A DNA stretch of 64,000 nucleotides. Source: Dankookia rubra (lineage in GTDB: Bacteria; Pseudomonadota; Alphaproteobacteria; Acetobacterales; Acetobacteraceae). Shown one piece after another: positions 26,397 to 36,927 of the stretch (position 1 is the stretch's first letter; the number at the start of each line of letters is the position of its first letter). The stretch covers positions 62,001 to 126,000 of the forward strand of contig NZ_SMSJ01000007.1 in NCBI RefSeq assembly GCF_004355005.1, given 5' to 3'. A program made the position numbers and the translations under genes. The notes below the pieces were generated by a model. The model did not search any database and was not told the origin of the DNA. It was given only the letters and a program-made list of their open reading frames with translations.

Positions 26397-27452
26397 ATGC
26401 AGTTCGCCTATTTCAATCTGATGTCGATGAACCACCAGGGGGAGACCCCGGCGGAGGTTCTGGCGAATACCGTCCGCCAGGTGCGCCTGGCGGAGGAACT
26501 CGGATTCGACGCCACTTGGTTCGCCGAGCATCATTTTTCCAACGCATCGATCTGCGCCTCTCCACTCCTCATGGCGATGCATTGCGCCGCGGTGACCAGC
26601 CGCATCCTGCTCGGCCCCGCCGTCGTGGTGCTGCCGCTGCACCATCCGCTGCGGGTGGCGCAGGAGGTCGCCATGCTCGACCAGATCAGCGGCGGCCGCG
26701 TGCTGCTAGGCTTCGGCCCGGGGCACCAGCCGCATGAATTCCGCAGCCTGCAGGTACCGCTGGAAAGCCGCTACGCCCGGCTGCTGGAAGGTTGGGACAT
26801 CGTCGAGCAGGCGCTGACAACGGGCCGTGTCCACCACCTCGGTGAGCATTACCGGATCGAGGACACGCCGGTCGCCGCCCGCACCCTCTCGGGCCGCATG
26901 CCGCCGATGTACGTCGCCACCGCGACGCCGGCGGTGCTGGCGCGCGGCGTGAGGGCAGGTGCCACGCCGATGATCAGCCAGGGCTACCGCACCGGCACTC
27001 AGGCCCTGCCGATGCGGCAGGCGATGCTCGACGCTTGGCGCGGTGTCGGCGGGGCGGAGCCGCTGCCGCTCGGCATCCAGCGCTATCTTTTCGTCACGGA
27101 GGATGCTGCCGAGGCGCGGCAGGCTGCCGAGGGACTGCTGGCGCTGGCCCGCAACACGGTCGCGCTGCGCGCGGCGCTGCCGGCCCGGGACGGCGTGCAT
27201 CTCCGCGCCGTGCCCTTCCAGGGCGAGCCGACGGTGGAGTGGCTGCTGGAACACGGGCTGATCGGCGCGCCGGGCAAGATCGCCGAGCAACTCGCCGGCG
27301 ACATGCGCCTGCTGCGGCCGACCCACTACAGCCTCTACATGGGCTTCACGGGCCTGGCAGGCGCCGCGGTCGAGCGGTCGCTGACGCGGTTCGGGCGGGA
27401 GGTGCTGCCCCTGCTGCGCCGCGCGGCGGAGGCGGAAGCGCTCGCCGCCTGA
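26397..27452 (+). CDS. LLM-class flavin-dependent oxidoreductase
   Basis: The 351-residue protein is a bacterial luciferase-like monooxygenase, a TIM barrel using reduced FMN or F420. Visible are the first strand MQFAYFNLMSMNHQG, the ELGFDATWFAEHHF helix-strand typical of the family, ILLGPAVVVLPLHHPLRVAQEVAMLDQIS and LLGFGPGHQPHEF. The start at 26397 coincides with the first beta strand; the open frame upstream overlaps the small lipoprotein and lacks family similarity. Substrate unknown. No flavin reductase gene is near. Confidence 0.85.
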   Translation: MQFAYFNLMSMNHQGETPAEVLANTVRQVRLAEELGFDATWFAEHHFSNASICASPLLMAMHCAAVTSRILLGPAVVVLPLHHPLRVAQEVAMLDQISGGRVLLGFGPGHQPHEFRSLQVPLESRYARLLEGWDIVEQALTTGRVHHLGEHYRIEDTPVAARTLSGRMPPMYVATATPAVLARGVRAGATPMISQGYRTGTQALPMRQAMLDAWRGVGGAEPLPLGIQRYLFVTEDAAEARQAAEGLLALARNTVALRAALPARDGVHLRAVPFQGEPTVEWLLEHGLIGAPGKIAEQLAGDMRLLRPTHYSLYMGFTGLAGAAVERSLTRFGREVLPLLRRAAEAEALAA

Positions 27453-27673
27453 GGCAGTGCGACGGCCTCCGTCCCGCATCCCGGAATCGTTCCTGTTGCA
27501 AGACGCGAGGTATTTGCCGCACCCTTTCCCGCGCGGCTGGATGCCGGAGTCTACGGGCGGGCTGCCGCGTGGCGTGGGGGAACGATAGGATGGCGTGCGG
27601 AGCTGGACGCGATGCGTCCCGGCTTGACGGGGACGCTGCCGGAACCGCGACTGCATGGCGGCACCACCCGGCC

Positions 27674-28369
27674 ATGGATCGCCGGGCGGCCGAAGCCATC
27701 CTGCTCTCCCGTGGTTGGCTGCCGGATCAGCCGGCCGACTTCCAGGCGGCGCTGCTCGCCGGAGCCGAGCCGCGCCACTTCAGGAAGGGCGAGGTCGTTT
27801 TCCAGGCCGGCGACGGTCCAGGCGGATTGTATGGTATCGTCGCCGGCTCCTTCGGCACCTATGTGAGCACGCCTTATTCCGCGCCGGCGCTGTCGCACAT
27901 CCTGCATCCGGGCTGGTGGTGCGGCGAGGGGCCGGCGCTCGGCGGGCCGAAGCGGGTGCTGACCGTACGGTCGATGGAGTCGTCCTGGGCCATGCACCTG
28001 CCCTATGAGGCGGCGCGGGCGCTGGTGCTCTCGAACCCGGCCGCCGCGCGCAGCGTCGGCCAGCTCGGCCAGATCGCCATGCGGGTGGCGATCGCCAACG
28101 TCGCCCAGCTGATGATCCGGCGCGCCGACCGCCGGATCGGCGCGGTGCTGCTGCGGGTGACCGGCGCGCTGGACGAAGCAGCGCTGGCGCCAACCGGCGA
28201 CATCCGGCTGACCCAGCTGGAGATCGCGCGGATGGCCAATGCCTCCCGCAACCTCGTCAACAAGTCGCTCGCGCAGTTCGAGGCGGCGGGCTGGGTGCGG
28301 CTGGGCTACAACCGCATCGCCGTGCTGGATTCCGCCGCGCTGGCGGATTTCGCCTACCAGCGCGGCTGA
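27674..28369 (+). CDS. Crp/Fnr-family transcriptional regulator
   Basis: The 231-residue protein has an N-terminal cyclic-nucleotide-binding-like domain (FRKGEVVFQAGDGPGGLYGI and GWWCGEGPAL) and a C-terminal winged helix with LTQLEIARMANASRNLVNKS as recognition segment. No cysteine cluster typical of oxygen-sensing Fnr is seen. The ATG at 27674 gives normal family length; the frame is open far upstream only by chance. It lies between two LLM-type oxidoreductases and could control one of them. Confidence 0.85.
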   Translation: MDRRAAEAILLSRGWLPDQPADFQAALLAGAEPRHFRKGEVVFQAGDGPGGLYGIVAGSFGTYVSTPYSAPALSHILHPGWWCGEGPALGGPKRVLTVRSMESSWAMHLPYEAARALVLSNPAAARSVGQLGQIAMRVAIANVAQLMIRRADRRIGAVLLRVTGALDEAALAPTGDIRLTQLEIARMANASRNLVNKSLAQFEAAGWVRLGYNRIAVLDSAALADFAYQRG

Positions 28370-28379
28370 GGGGCGCCCG

Positions 28380-29459
28380 TCAGGCCGCCAGCTTCAGGTG
28401 GCTGCGGCATTGCATCAGCGGCTGGACATGCTGGCCGAACTTGTCCATGCCCGCGATGAAGTCGTCGAAGACCAGCATGAGGCCCTTGGTGCCTGGCATC
28501 GATGCCGCCTCGTCCAGCATGCGCGCGACATTGGCATAGGAGCCGACCAGCGTGCCCATGTTGAAGTTGATCGGGGAGGGTGCCCGCTTGATCGCCGCGG
28601 CCATCGAGGTGTCGTGCGCTGTCGTGTCGGCCGCGGCATGGCCGAGCAGATGCGCCAGTGCCTCCCGGTCCGCGCCGCGGTTGTAGAGGTCCCACTTGGC
28701 CAGGGCCGCCTCGTCGGTCTCCTCGGCGATGACGGTGTAGAGGATGTAGGAGCCGACATCGCGGCCGGTCTTCGCTGCATGCTCCGTCATCCGCCGCGGC
28801 ACCTCGGCGCATTTGGTCGGCTCGTTCACGCCTTCGCCCAGGGCGAAGTTGAAGTCGCAGTAGGTCGCGGCGAATTCCATCCCGCGGTCGGACTGCCCCG
28901 CCGCGACCAGCTTGATCGGCACTTGCGGCGGCGGCGACAGCTTGCACTGGTCCATCTGGAAGTACTCGCCCTTGAAGTCCGAGGTTCCGGTCTCCCAGAG
29001 CTCCTTCATGATCCGCACGTATTCGGTGCTGTAGTCGTAGCGCTTGCCGAAATGCGCGTCACCGGGCCAGAGGCCCATCTGGCTGTATTCCACCTTGTGC
29101 CAGCCGGAGACGATGTTCACCCCGAAGCGGCCGCCCGAGATGCTGTCGATCGTCACCGCCATGCGGGCGACGATCGCCGGCGGGATGGTCAGCACGGCGG
29201 TCGAGGCATAGAGCCGGATCCTGCTGGTCACGGCGGCGAGGCCGGCCATCAGCGAGAAGCTTTCGAGCCCGTGGTCCCAGAATTCGGTCTTCCCGCCGAA
29301 GCCGTGCAGCTTGATCATCGACAGCGCGAAGTCGAACCCGTAGCCCTCAGCCTTCTGCACCACCTGCTTGTTGAGCTCGAAGCTAGGCATGTACTGGGGG
29401 GAGGTGGCGGAGATGATCCAGCCGTTGTTGTTGATCGGGATGAAGACGCCGATGTCCAT
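28380..29459 (-). CDS. rutA: RutA-like pyrimidine/amide FMN monooxygenase
   Basis: The 359-residue protein closely follows RutA, which opens the uracil ring with FMN and O2. Shared signatures are [12 protein letters not shown] at the N-terminus, [73 protein letters not shown] and [18 protein letters not shown]. The rest of the rut operon (rutB to rutG) is absent, so the assignment to uracil is uncertain. RutA relatives also act on other N-heterocycles and sulfones. It is divergent from a deacetylase-type hydrolase 77 bp away, a plausible partner acting on an amide or imide product. Confidence 0.8.
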   Translation of the reverse strand: MDIGVFIPINNNGWIISATSPQYMPSFELNKQVVQKAEGYGFDFALSMIKLHGFGGKTEFWDHGLESFSLMAGLAAVTSRIRLYASTAVLTIPPAIVARMAVTIDSISGGRFGVNIVSGWHKVEYSQMGLWPGDAHFGKRYDYSTEYVRIMKELWETGTSDFKGEYFQMDQCKLSPPPQVPIKLVAAGQSDRGMEFAATYCDFNFALGEGVNEPTKCAEVPRRMTEHAAKTGRDVGSYILYTVIAEETDEAALAKWDLYNRGADREALAHLLGHAAADTTAHDTSMAAAIKRAPSPINFNMGTLVGSYANVARMLDEAASMPGTKGLMLVFDDFIAGMDKFGQHVQPLMQCRSHLKLAA

Positions 29460-29536
29460 GGCATGACCCCTGGTGCAATGTCCCTGTGCGGCGCAGCAAT
29501 CGGCATGCCAGGATGCCGCGACACGGGAGGGCAGGC

Positions 29537-30436
29537 ATGAGCGACGAACCCGCGAAGCCCTGGGAATGGCCGGAGCCGGATTGGCGCCGGATCGTCGGCA
29601 ATGCCCGCGCCGGCCGCAGTCTGGCGCCCAAAGCCTGGCCAGGCGGCGCGCGCTGCTGCGTCACCCTGTCCTTCGATGCGGACCACGAGACCATTCCGCT
29701 ACGCGACGCCGACCACAGCCCAATGCGGATCAGCCAGGGCCAGTACGGCAACCGCCAGGGCGTGCCGCGCATCCGCGCGCTGCTGGCGAAACACGGGTTG
29801 CGCGCCAGCTTCTACTACCCCGCCGTCTCGGCGCTGCTTCACCCGGAGGAGATCCGCGCGGTAGCCGGAGAGGGCCATGAGATCGGCATCCATTCCTGGA
29901 TCCACGAGGCCAACACTGCCCTGCCGCCCGGCGTCGAGCGGGACTTGACCTTCCGCGCCGCTGACGTGCTGGAATCGCTCTCCGGCCGCCGTCCAGTCGG
30001 GATCCGCACCGCGAGCTGGGATTTCTCCACCGACACCCTGTCCATCATCCGCGAGCTCGGCCTGTTCTACGACAGCAGCCTGATGGCGGATGACGATCCC
30101 TACGAACTGCTGGACCAGGGTGAGCCGACCGGGATCATCGAGCTGCCGCCGGAGTGGATCCGCGACGACGCGCCTTATTTCAATTTCGTCCGCTTCAGCG
30201 CGCTGCGGCCCTACACGCCGCCGTCGGGGGTCGAGGAGGTGTTCCGCGCTGAGTTCGACGGCGCTCATGCGGAAGGCGGGATGTTCCTGCTGACCATGCA
30301 TCCGCATGTCATCGGCCACCGCAGCCGCATCGCCCTGCTGGACCGTCTGATCCAGCACATGAAGGCCAAGGGCGACGTCTGGTTCGCCACGCATGAGGAG
30401 GTGGCGCGCCACGTGAAGGCCGCGGCGGGGGGCTGA
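29537..30436 (+). CDS. NodB-type hydrolase, HpPgdA/PuuE-like (polysaccharide deacetylase family)
   Basis: The 299-residue protein has no signal peptide and starts with a WEWPEPDW segment. The catalytic strand reads [10 protein letters not shown], and [11 protein letters not shown] supplies the metal histidines; later MHPHVIGH fits the third histidine motif. This variant (D-x-D-H rather than FDDG) resembles the HpPgdA/PuuE branch, which includes cytoplasmic allantoinase or cyclic-imidase-like enzymes rather than chitin deacetylases. Its divergent pairing with the RutA homologue supports a role in cyclic amide degradation (inference). I start it at 29537 after GGGAGG. Confidence 0.8.
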   Translation: MSDEPAKPWEWPEPDWRRIVGNARAGRSLAPKAWPGGARCCVTLSFDADHETIPLRDADHSPMRISQGQYGNRQGVPRIRALLAKHGLRASFYYPAVSALLHPEEIRAVAGEGHEIGIHSWIHEANTALPPGVERDLTFRAADVLESLSGRRPVGIRTASWDFSTDTLSIIRELGLFYDSSLMADDDPYELLDQGEPTGIIELPPEWIRDDAPYFNFVRFSALRPYTPPSGVEEVFRAEFDGAHAEGGMFLLTMHPHVIGHRSRIALLDRLIQHMKAKGDVWFATHEEVARHVKAAAGG

Positions 30437-30461
30437 ACCACCCCCGGCGTGCAGGCAAGCG

Positions 30462-31439
30462 TCAGCTCTGGACGATGTTGAATTGCCTTGCGATGGCGGT
30501 CCAGGTGCCGATGTCCTCCCGCATCACTTTGACGAAGTCGGCGCCGAGCGGCGTCGGCTTGCGCGGCAGGGTCGCCAAGTCCTCACAGCGCTGCCTCAGC
30601 ACCGGCGTCTCCAGCAACGCGGGGATCAGCGCGGTCATCTTCTCCGCGACCGGCTCCGGCAGTCCTTTCGGCGCCGACAGGCCGAGCCACTGGTTGGATG
30701 TCAGCTTGCCGAAGCCTTGCTCGGCGAAGGTCGGCACATCCGGCAGCTGCGGCAGCCGCCGTGGGGAGGAGATGCCGAGGCAGCGCAGCGTGCCGTCCTT
30801 CAGCATCGCCACGTTGGTGGTGACCGGGTCGATCATGCTCTCGATCGTGCCAGCCATCAGGTCCTGCATAGCCGGGGCGCTGCCGCGATAGGGCACGTGG
30901 TCGAGGTTGCGGGCCTGCGCCTCCGCCCCCAGCATCACGCCGAGCAGGTGCGGCGCCGAGCCGATGCCGGAGGAGCCGTAGCGCACCGGGCCGGCCTTCG
31001 CCGCCGCCAGGTAGTCGGCCAGGGTCTTGTAGGGCGAGCCCGCCTTGACGATCAGGACATTCGGCGCCTCGACCAGCATGCCCAGATGGGTGAAATCCGT
31101 CACCGGGTCGAAGGGCAGGGTCGGGAGCGTCGCGGTGGAGAAGACCTGCACCGAGGCATGGCTGACCAGGAAGGTGTAGCCATCCGCCGGCGACTTCGCG
31201 ACGAAGTCGGTGCCGATGACGCCGCCGGCGCCCGCCCGGTTCTCCACCACCACGGTCTGGCCGAGCGCGGCCGCCATCGGCGGGGCGATGAGGCGCGAGA
31301 TGGTGTCGACCAGCCCGCCCGGCGGGAATTGCGCGACCAGGCGGATGGAGCCGCGGCCCGGCCAGGCGCCGGATTGGGCGCGGGCAAGAGCCGGCAGGGC
31401 CAGGGCGGCGGCGAGACCAAGAAGGTGGCGGCGTTGCAT
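30462..31439 (-). CDS. Bug/TctC family periplasmic substrate-binding protein (3 of 4)
   Basis: The 325-residue protein begins with an AHRLLGLAAALALPALARA-like signal peptide (start MQRRHLLG, cleavage near ARAQ). The mature start GRGSIRLVAQFPPGGLVDT and the ENRAGAGGVIGTDF and RYGSSGIGSAPHLLGV regions match the family. It is periplasmic and lacks a linked TctA/TctB pair. It is convergent with the deacetylase gene and next to the MCP gene on the same strand, so its ligand may relate to either; nothing in the sequence decides this. Confidence 0.9.
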   Translation of the reverse strand: MQRRHLLGLAAALALPALARAQSGAWPGRGSIRLVAQFPPGGLVDTISRLIAPPMAAALGQTVVVENRAGAGGVIGTDFVAKSPADGYTFLVSHASVQVFSTATLPTLPFDPVTDFTHLGMLVEAPNVLIVKAGSPYKTLADYLAAAKAGPVRYGSSGIGSAPHLLGVMLGAEAQARNLDHVPYRGSAPAMQDLMAGTIESMIDPVTTNVAMLKDGTLRCLGISSPRRLPQLPDVPTFAEQGFGKLTSNQWLGLSAPKGLPEPVAEKMTALIPALLETPVLRQRCEDLATLPRKPTPLGADFVKVMREDIGTWTAIARQFNIVQS

Positions 31440-31565
31440 GCTCTGCGCTCCTTTGCGGCAGGGGCGAGGGCAGCTTGCCTGCAGATGACGCAGAGTTAAC
31501 GAAACCGGCTTGCTGCCCTGCCCCGACAGGCCCGGATCAGCAAGGGACGTGCCGCCCGCCCTCGC

Positions 31566-34031
31566 TCAGGCCGCCACTTCGGCCGGCTGCGGGAAGCGCT
31601 GGCCGGTCAGCGAATGAAAGGCCTGCTGCCAGGCCGGCGTCAGCCCCGCATCAAGGAAGCGCAGGTGCAGCCCGCGCATGCTGGCCTCGCGCACTTCGAA
31701 GCTGATGCGCACCCCGTGCCGCGGCAGTTCCAGCGTTCCGCCCATCCCGGCCGACATCCCCGTGGTGCCCGCCAGCAGCGCCCCATGGGCGGAGAGGTTG
31801 ATCAGGTTGCTTTCCGTCCGCGTTCCACCGACCTCAACCACGCAGGCCTCCGAGGTCGGAAAGCGCGGCTCGACCCGCCGGTCGGCTTCCGCCATCGAGG
31901 TACGGACCACGAGCATCAGCCCTTGCCGCAACTCGCGCACGCTCTCGCCCACCTCGCCGGTGCCGTCGCGCAGGTGCCCGGCGCGCATGCCGGCCGCCAT
32001 GGCGTCGCGGGCCACCGCGTCGATGCGACCGGCCATCTCGCGCACTTCCTCGCCATTGGCGGCGACGTTCCGGGCGATCTCCTGCGTCGCGGCGCCCTGC
32101 TGCTCGACCGCGGCGGCGATGGCGCCGGCAGTCTCGGAAATCCTGCCGATCGATTCGCCCATGCCGGTGACGGCTTCGACCGCCGCCCTGGTCGCGGTGG
32201 CGATGCCGGTGAGCTGGCGCGAGATGTCCTCGGTCGCCCGCGCGGTCTGTGCGGCGAGCTGCTTCACCTCGCCGGCGACCACCGCGAAGCCCTTGCCGGC
32301 ATCGCCAGCGCGCGCCGCCTCGATCGTCGCGTTGAGCGCCAGAAGGTTGGTCTTGGCGGCGACGTCGCCGATCAGGTGCACCACGTCGTTGACCCGGCTT
32401 GCGGCCTCGGCGAGGGAGGCGATGGTCGCCTCGGCGGTGCGGCCACCCTCGACGGCACGGCCGACCACCTCGCTCGCATGCGCCGTCTGGGTGGCGATCT
32501 CCCGGATCGAGGCGGAGAGTTCCTCGGTCGCGGCGGCGACCGCCTGGGTATTCTCGAGGGCGCGGCCCGAGGCCTGCGCCGCGGCGGCGGCATTCTCGCC
32601 AAGCCGGTCCGCCGCGCCGGCGACCTCCTCCGCCTGCGTCGCCATCTCGGTGGCGCGGCTGGCCACCGAATCCACCGCGGTCCGCGCCTCCGCCTCGACC
32701 TTCCCGGCCATCTCGCGCACCGCCGCGCTGCGCTCCTCGCCGGCCCAGCGGTCCATTTCGGCCCGTTCCTGCTCGGCGTAGGCGAGCCGGGCGCGCAGCG
32801 CCCGCAGCAGGGCGACCACGTGGCGGAACTCGCGTGCCGGCGGGGTGGGAATCCTGCCTTGCAGTTCCCCGCGGCTGATGCGCACCAGCTCGGCCTCGAG
32901 CTGGTGGAGATGGCTCCGCTGGCCAAGGTAGCCGAGCAGGCCAAGCCCGCCGAGCAGCACAAGCCCACCCAGGCCGGCCGCCGGCACCATCCAGAGGCGT
33001 CGACGGTAATCAGCCTGAGCCGCATCGTTGCTCGCGGCCGTGCCCCGCGCCTGCAGGGCCGATAGTTCCAGGTTGAGCTGGCTCACCGGGGTGAAGAGCG
33101 GCACCAGCGCTTGGCGCAGATGGGCGCGCAACGCCAATCCGTCGCCCCGCTCGGCAATCCCGAGACCAGGCTCCAGCCCCTCCCGCAGGAAACGCTGCCG
33201 TGCCGCCTCGAGGCGGTCCACCAGCGAAATCTCCGCGGCGTCGTGCATGCGATTCTTTATGGCGGGCCAGGCCGTGCCGACCTGCGCGAGATTTGCGCGC
33301 ACCGCCTCGATCCGCGGGGTGATGCTGGTGCCGCTGAGGATCTCGCCGGGCATGAGGGCGACCTGCAGCAGGACATCCCGCTCCAGGTCGCGGATCTCCG
33401 CCAGCTGCAGGGCCGGCTGCAGCCGCTCCTCATGCACGGTGCGCAGGCCGGCGGTGGTCGCCGCCATGCCGGCGATGCCGAGCCAGCCGACCAGGCCGAT
33501 GGCCAGCGCGGTGACCGCGCCGGCGGCGACCAGGCGGCCGGTGACGCTGCCGGCGAGCTCGGCAATGTTGTGCCGCCAGCCGGTCGGCAGGAGTTCGCCG
33601 TCCCGCAGCGCGAAGCGGTGGCTGCCCTGGCGCAGCTCCGCATAGGCGGCCTCGGCGGCCGCGACCTCCTCGCGCTCGGGGCGGGTGCGGATGGAGACAT
33701 AGCCGGTGACCTTGCCGTCTTCCACCACCGGGGTGACGTTGGCGCGGACCCAGTAGAAGTCGCCGGACTTGCTGCGGTTCTTGACCAGCCCCTCCCAGGG
33801 CCGGCCGGCCTTGATGGCGGACCACAGGTCCTTGAAGGCCGCCTGCGGCATGTGCGGGTGGCGGACCAGGTTGTGCGGCGCGCCCTCGAGCTCCTCGACG
33901 GTGAAGCCGCTGATCGCCACGAAGGCCGGGTTGGCGAAGCGGATGCGCCCGCCGGTATCCGTACTGGATACCAGGACGTCGTTCTCGGGAACGAGGGTCT
34001 CTCGGGTGGTGACGGGCTCGTTCACGCGCAT
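31566..34031 (-). CDS. Chemoreceptor: PAS - membrane - HAMP - MCP signalling - PilZ fusion
   Basis: Domain order in 821 residues: an Aer-like PAS at about 15-120 ([29 protein letters not shown]), a transmembrane helix at 166-190, a periplasmic helical sensor to about 345, a second helix at 348-369, a HAMP-like region to about 430, the methyl-accepting domain with its hairpin tip near 558-595 ([20 protein letters not shown]), and a C-terminal PilZ domain at 716-790. The PilZ has both c-di-GMP motifs, RRVEPR and NLSAHG. It should bind CheW/CheA and could tune taxis by PAS redox state and by c-di-GMP. No che genes are near. Confidence 0.9.
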   Translation of the reverse strand: MRVNEPVTTRETLVPENDVLVSSTDTGGRIRFANPAFVAISGFTVEELEGAPHNLVRHPHMPQAAFKDLWSAIKAGRPWEGLVKNRSKSGDFYWVRANVTPVVEDGKVTGYVSIRTRPEREEVAAAEAAYAELRQGSHRFALRDGELLPTGWRHNIAELAGSVTGRLVAAGAVTALAIGLVGWLGIAGMAATTAGLRTVHEERLQPALQLAEIRDLERDVLLQVALMPGEILSGTSITPRIEAVRANLAQVGTAWPAIKNRMHDAAEISLVDRLEAARQRFLREGLEPGLGIAERGDGLALRAHLRQALVPLFTPVSQLNLELSALQARGTAASNDAAQADYRRRLWMVPAAGLGGLVLLGGLGLLGYLGQRSHLHQLEAELVRISRGELQGRIPTPPAREFRHVVALLRALRARLAYAEQERAEMDRWAGEERSAAVREMAGKVEAEARTAVDSVASRATEMATQAEEVAGAADRLGENAAAAAQASGRALENTQAVAAATEELSASIREIATQTAHASEVVGRAVEGGRTAEATIASLAEAASRVNDVVHLIGDVAAKTNLLALNATIEAARAGDAGKGFAVVAGEVKQLAAQTARATEDISRQLTGIATATRAAVEAVTGMGESIGRISETAGAIAAAVEQQGAATQEIARNVAANGEEVREMAGRIDAVARDAMAAGMRAGHLRDGTGEVGESVRELRQGLMLVVRTSMAEADRRVEPRFPTSEACVVEVGGTRTESNLINLSAHGALLAGTTGMSAGMGGTLELPRHGVRISFEVREASMRGLHLRFLDAGLTPAWQQAFHSLTGQRFPQPAEVAA

Positions 34032-34128
34032 CGCATTCCGCTCCTCGGACAGGGCTTCGCCCGCGGAGCATGCACCGAGCTTTGCTAAGGCCTCCTCAAT
34101 GCCAAGGTCTCCGAAGGCCGGCCGCGCG

Positions 34129-35703
34129 TCACCCCGCGGCCACCGCCGCGCTCCAGGGGCTGGCCGCGTCGCTGATGCCGACCACCCCCTCCGGCCCGCG
34201 CCGGATCAGGTTGGGGCAGGCGAAGTTGATCGGCATGACGCCGTGCTCCAGCAGTTCCACCTCGCCCTCGGTGCGCAGCGCGGCCAGCACGGCCTCCGGC
34301 AGCCGGCGGTCGGCGCCGATGCCGGCCGGGCCGGAGACGTCGATCCGCGGGTGATGCGCGGCCGCCTCCACCTCCATGCCGAAATCGGCGACGAAGGAGA
34401 GCAGCTGGAAGACCGAGGCCATGATCCGGCGGCCGCCCGAGGCGCCGACCGCGATCTCCGGCTGGCCGCCGCTGGCAGCTATCACCGGGCACATGTTGTT
34501 CAGCGCCCGCTTGCCCGGGCCGATCGCGTTCGGCGTGCCGGGGACGGGGTCGAACCACATGACGCCGTTGTTCATCATGATCCCCGTCCCCGGCAGCATG
34601 ACGCGCGAGCCCATCGAGGACAGCAGCGTCGTCGTCATCGCCACCATCATCCCGTCCTTGTCGGCGGCGGTGATGTGGGTGGTGCAGCTGTCGGCGCCCT
34701 TCGGTTCCGCATCGCCCAATCCGGCCAGCCGCTCGGCATAGGCATCCTGCATGGCGCGGGCGAGCCGGCCATACCACGCGGCGGAGGGCTCGGCCCCCGC
34801 CCAGTCGGCATCGGCCATGCCGTCGAGCACCCGGCGGAGCGTCGGCGCGGCGGTCAAGCCGTTCACCAGCATCAGTTCCCGCCGGCGCCAGTGCACGGCG
34901 ACCGAGGGCAGGATGCGGGCGCGGCAGGCGGCGAGGTCGGCGGCCGAGAGGAAGCCGCCCATCGCCTTCACATCCGATGCGATCTGCGCCGCGATCTCGC
35001 CCTCGTAGAGGTCGCGGAGGCCGGCCTGCTGCAGTCGCTCCAGCGTCGCCGGCAGGTTGCCGAGGGTGAAGAAGCCCGGGCTGCCCTGGTAGGGCGGCAC
35101 CGGCGGCAGGCCGTTCGGCAGGTAAACCCGGGCGCTTTCGGGGTAGAGCCGCAGCACCGCAGCCGAGGAGGCGACCTTCAGCGTGGTGTACCAGTCCTGC
35201 GGCAGGCCGCGCTTTGCCAGCGCCACCGCCGGGGCCAGCACGTCGCGGATCGGCAGGCGGCCATGCGTCTCGTGCAGCAGGGCATAGCCGGCGACGGCCG
35301 AGGGCACGACGAAGGAGAGCGGGCCGTGCACGTTGCGGTCGCCCTCGACCTCCGGCCAGGGAAAGAGGTCGCGCTTCATCCCGCCGGTCAGCGGATAGGC
35401 ACTGGGGTCGAGCCCGGCCGGGGAGACCGGACCGAAATCGAAGGTCTCGGCCTGCGCCATGCCGGGCTTCATCGCCTGAGCGAAGCCGATGCCGCCCAGG
35501 CCGGAATTCCACGGCTCGAGCGCCGTGAGGGCGAAGGCGGTGGCGACGGCCGCGTCCGCCGCCGTGCCGCCCGCTTCCAGCATCAGGGCGCCGGCCTCGG
35601 CCGCAGCCTTGACCTGGGAGACGACCATGCCGCCACCACTCCGGGCCGCGGGCTTCCGCAGCTGCCAGTTCTGGGTCACGTGCGGGGCGGGGAATTCCGA
35701 CAT
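34129..35703 (-). CDS. Gamma-glutamyltransferase family protein (Ntn hydrolase)
   Basis: The 524-residue protein has the gamma-glutamyltransferase fold: [20 protein letters not shown] and [15 protein letters not shown] near the start, then the autoprocessing site [19 protein letters not shown], where the Thr (TTHIT) becomes the new N-terminus of the small subunit. [15 protein letters not shown] and [11 protein letters not shown] are further active-site segments. There is no clear signal peptide, so it may be cytoplasmic. I use the ATG at 35703; longer versions overlap the GntR gene. It follows the regulator by about 150 bp on the same strand and may be its target. Confidence 0.87.
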   Translation of the reverse strand: MSEFPAPHVTQNWQLRKPAARSGGGMVVSQVKAAAEAGALMLEAGGTAADAAVATAFALTALEPWNSGLGGIGFAQAMKPGMAQAETFDFGPVSPAGLDPSAYPLTGGMKRDLFPWPEVEGDRNVHGPLSFVVPSAVAGYALLHETHGRLPIRDVLAPAVALAKRGLPQDWYTTLKVASSAAVLRLYPESARVYLPNGLPPVPPYQGSPGFFTLGNLPATLERLQQAGLRDLYEGEIAAQIASDVKAMGGFLSAADLAACRARILPSVAVHWRRRELMLVNGLTAAPTLRRVLDGMADADWAGAEPSAAWYGRLARAMQDAYAERLAGLGDAEPKGADSCTTHITAADKDGMMVAMTTTLLSSMGSRVMLPGTGIMMNNGVMWFDPVPGTPNAIGPGKRALNNMCPVIAASGGQPEIAVGASGGRRIMASVFQLLSFVADFGMEVEAAAHHPRIDVSGPAGIGADRRLPEAVLAALRTEGEVELLEHGVMPINFACPNLIRRGPEGVVGISDAASPWSAAVAAG

Positions 35704-35851
35704 GTCTCGGGCTCCGGCAAGGATCTCGCCGGCATGGTCCTGCCGCACCAGGGCGGCGGCAAGCCCCCCGGCCTGGATTACGTCGTCCCGGATGGCCCCG
35801 GTATGGTCGGCGCCACGGGCGCCGATCGGCCGGGCGCCCGAAGCCGCGCGG

Positions 35852-36607
35852 TCAGCCGGCCGGTTGGTTCCGTCGCTCGGCGACCAGGGTCTCGAAGTCG
35901 AGTTCGCCGTGCTGCTCGATATGGGCAACCAGCAGCGCCAGCGCGCCCGTACCGTCGCCGCACTCGAGCGCCTCGAGCAGGGTGTAGTGTTCTTCGCTTT
36001 GCGACGCACTGTCGCGCAACTGCAGCGCGAGGCCCCAGACGACGGCCAGTTGCCGCGCCAAGCTCTGCCAGAGCGCGAGCAATGGCGGATTGCCGGCGGA
36101 GCGGCAGAGCTCGGCGTGGAATTCCTGCTCCGCCAGGACGTGCAGGGCGGGATCGCTCGACCGCGTCGCATCGGCGAAGGCGTCAGCCGCGCGGCGCAGG
36201 CGGTCGAACCGCTCCGGGCCGCCCGGCTGGGCCAGCGCTTCCCGCACCGCCAGGGTCTCGAGCGCCAAGCGCACCCGCATCAGGGCGGCAACTCCCCTGT
36301 TGCTGACCTGCATGAGCCGCATGCCCTTGTAGGGCGTGCTGACCACGATACCCTGGCTTTCCAGCAGGCGAAGCGCCTCCCGGACCGGGACCCGGCTGAT
36401 GCCGAGGTCGCGGGCGATTTCCGCCTCGACCAACCGGTCATCCGGCAGGAAGATGCCGCGGGCGGCACCGGCGACGATCGCCTCGGCCGCCTGCTCCACC
36501 ATTGTGCGCGGTTGAACCGGCACGAGGCGACGCTGATCCGTACCGGAGGAGATGACTGCCACCGTTGCGCCGGCGCGCGCGCGGTGGTCCCGAACTGCCA
36601 CAGACAT
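35852..36607 (-). CDS. GntR-family transcriptional regulator with FCD domain
   Basis: The 251-residue repressor-type protein has a winged helix whose recognition segment is IARDLGISRVPVREALRLLE, followed by an all-helical FCD ligand-binding domain (about residues 110-230, with the LRRAADAFADATRSSD and HVLAEQEFHAELC helices that hold metal-binding residues). Start at 36607 is chosen; an ATG at 36745 would add 46 residues not seen in the family. It probably senses an organic acid and may control the gamma-glutamyltransferase gene downstream and the Bug gene beyond the palindromic gap. Confidence 0.85.
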   Translation of the reverse strand: MSVAVRDHRARAGATVAVISSGTDQRRLVPVQPRTMVEQAAEAIVAGAARGIFLPDDRLVEAEIARDLGISRVPVREALRLLESQGIVVSTPYKGMRLMQVSNRGVAALMRVRLALETLAVREALAQPGGPERFDRLRRAADAFADATRSSDPALHVLAEQEFHAELCRSAGNPPLLALWQSLARQLAVVWGLALQLRDSASQSEEHYTLLEALECGDGTGALALLVAHIEQHGELDFETLVAERRNQPAG

Positions 36608-36813
36608 AGCTCCCGTCCCGCTCGCGAACCCGAGAAGTTTAAATTCAACCTGTTGGTTTGGGAAGCAATGCCGTGGCCGCGCAGACTTCGCCGCGGCGAC
36701 CGCAACTTGCAGACCATGGCGCTCAAGCGTCTCCGGCTTATTCAACCAAAAGTTTTATACCGGATTTCCGATGTGCCCGCAAGCAGCCATTCACGTGATC
36801 GCGAGTAAAGCGG

Positions 36814-36824
36814 CATACAATATG
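36814..36824. promoter_or_regulatory. Short palindrome, possible GntR/FCD operator
   Basis: CATA-CAA-TATG is an 11-bp inverted repeat in AT-rich DNA about 210 bp upstream of the GntR gene. FCD-type regulators often bind short AT-rich palindromes with a TxGTATAC-like core, so autoregulation is possible. The match is weak. Confidence 0.2.
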
Positions 36825-36883
36825 TGACGTATTCGGTACAACGCAGGGCTGTATCCGGCCCGCCTCAGCCGGCTAAAGCACAT

Positions 36884-36899
36884 GTGTCTCCAAAGACAC
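36884..36899. promoter_or_regulatory. Palindrome GTGTCT-CCAA-AGACAC
   Basis: A perfect 6-bp inverted repeat with a 4-base spacer, only 12 bp from a second palindrome at 36912-36927. As RNA it would form a small hairpin; as DNA it is a plausible operator half of a double site. Confidence 0.35.
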
Positions 36900-36911
36900 G
36901 GTTCCATCCGA

Positions 36912-36927
36912 AAGCGGTGAACCGCTT
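36912..36927. promoter_or_regulatory. Palindrome AAGCGGT-GA-ACCGCTT
   Basis: A perfect 7-bp inverted repeat with a 2-base centre, too tight for a good RNA hairpin and therefore more like a protein-binding site. It sits 28 bp (centre to centre) from the preceding palindrome, close to three helical turns. Confidence 0.4.
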
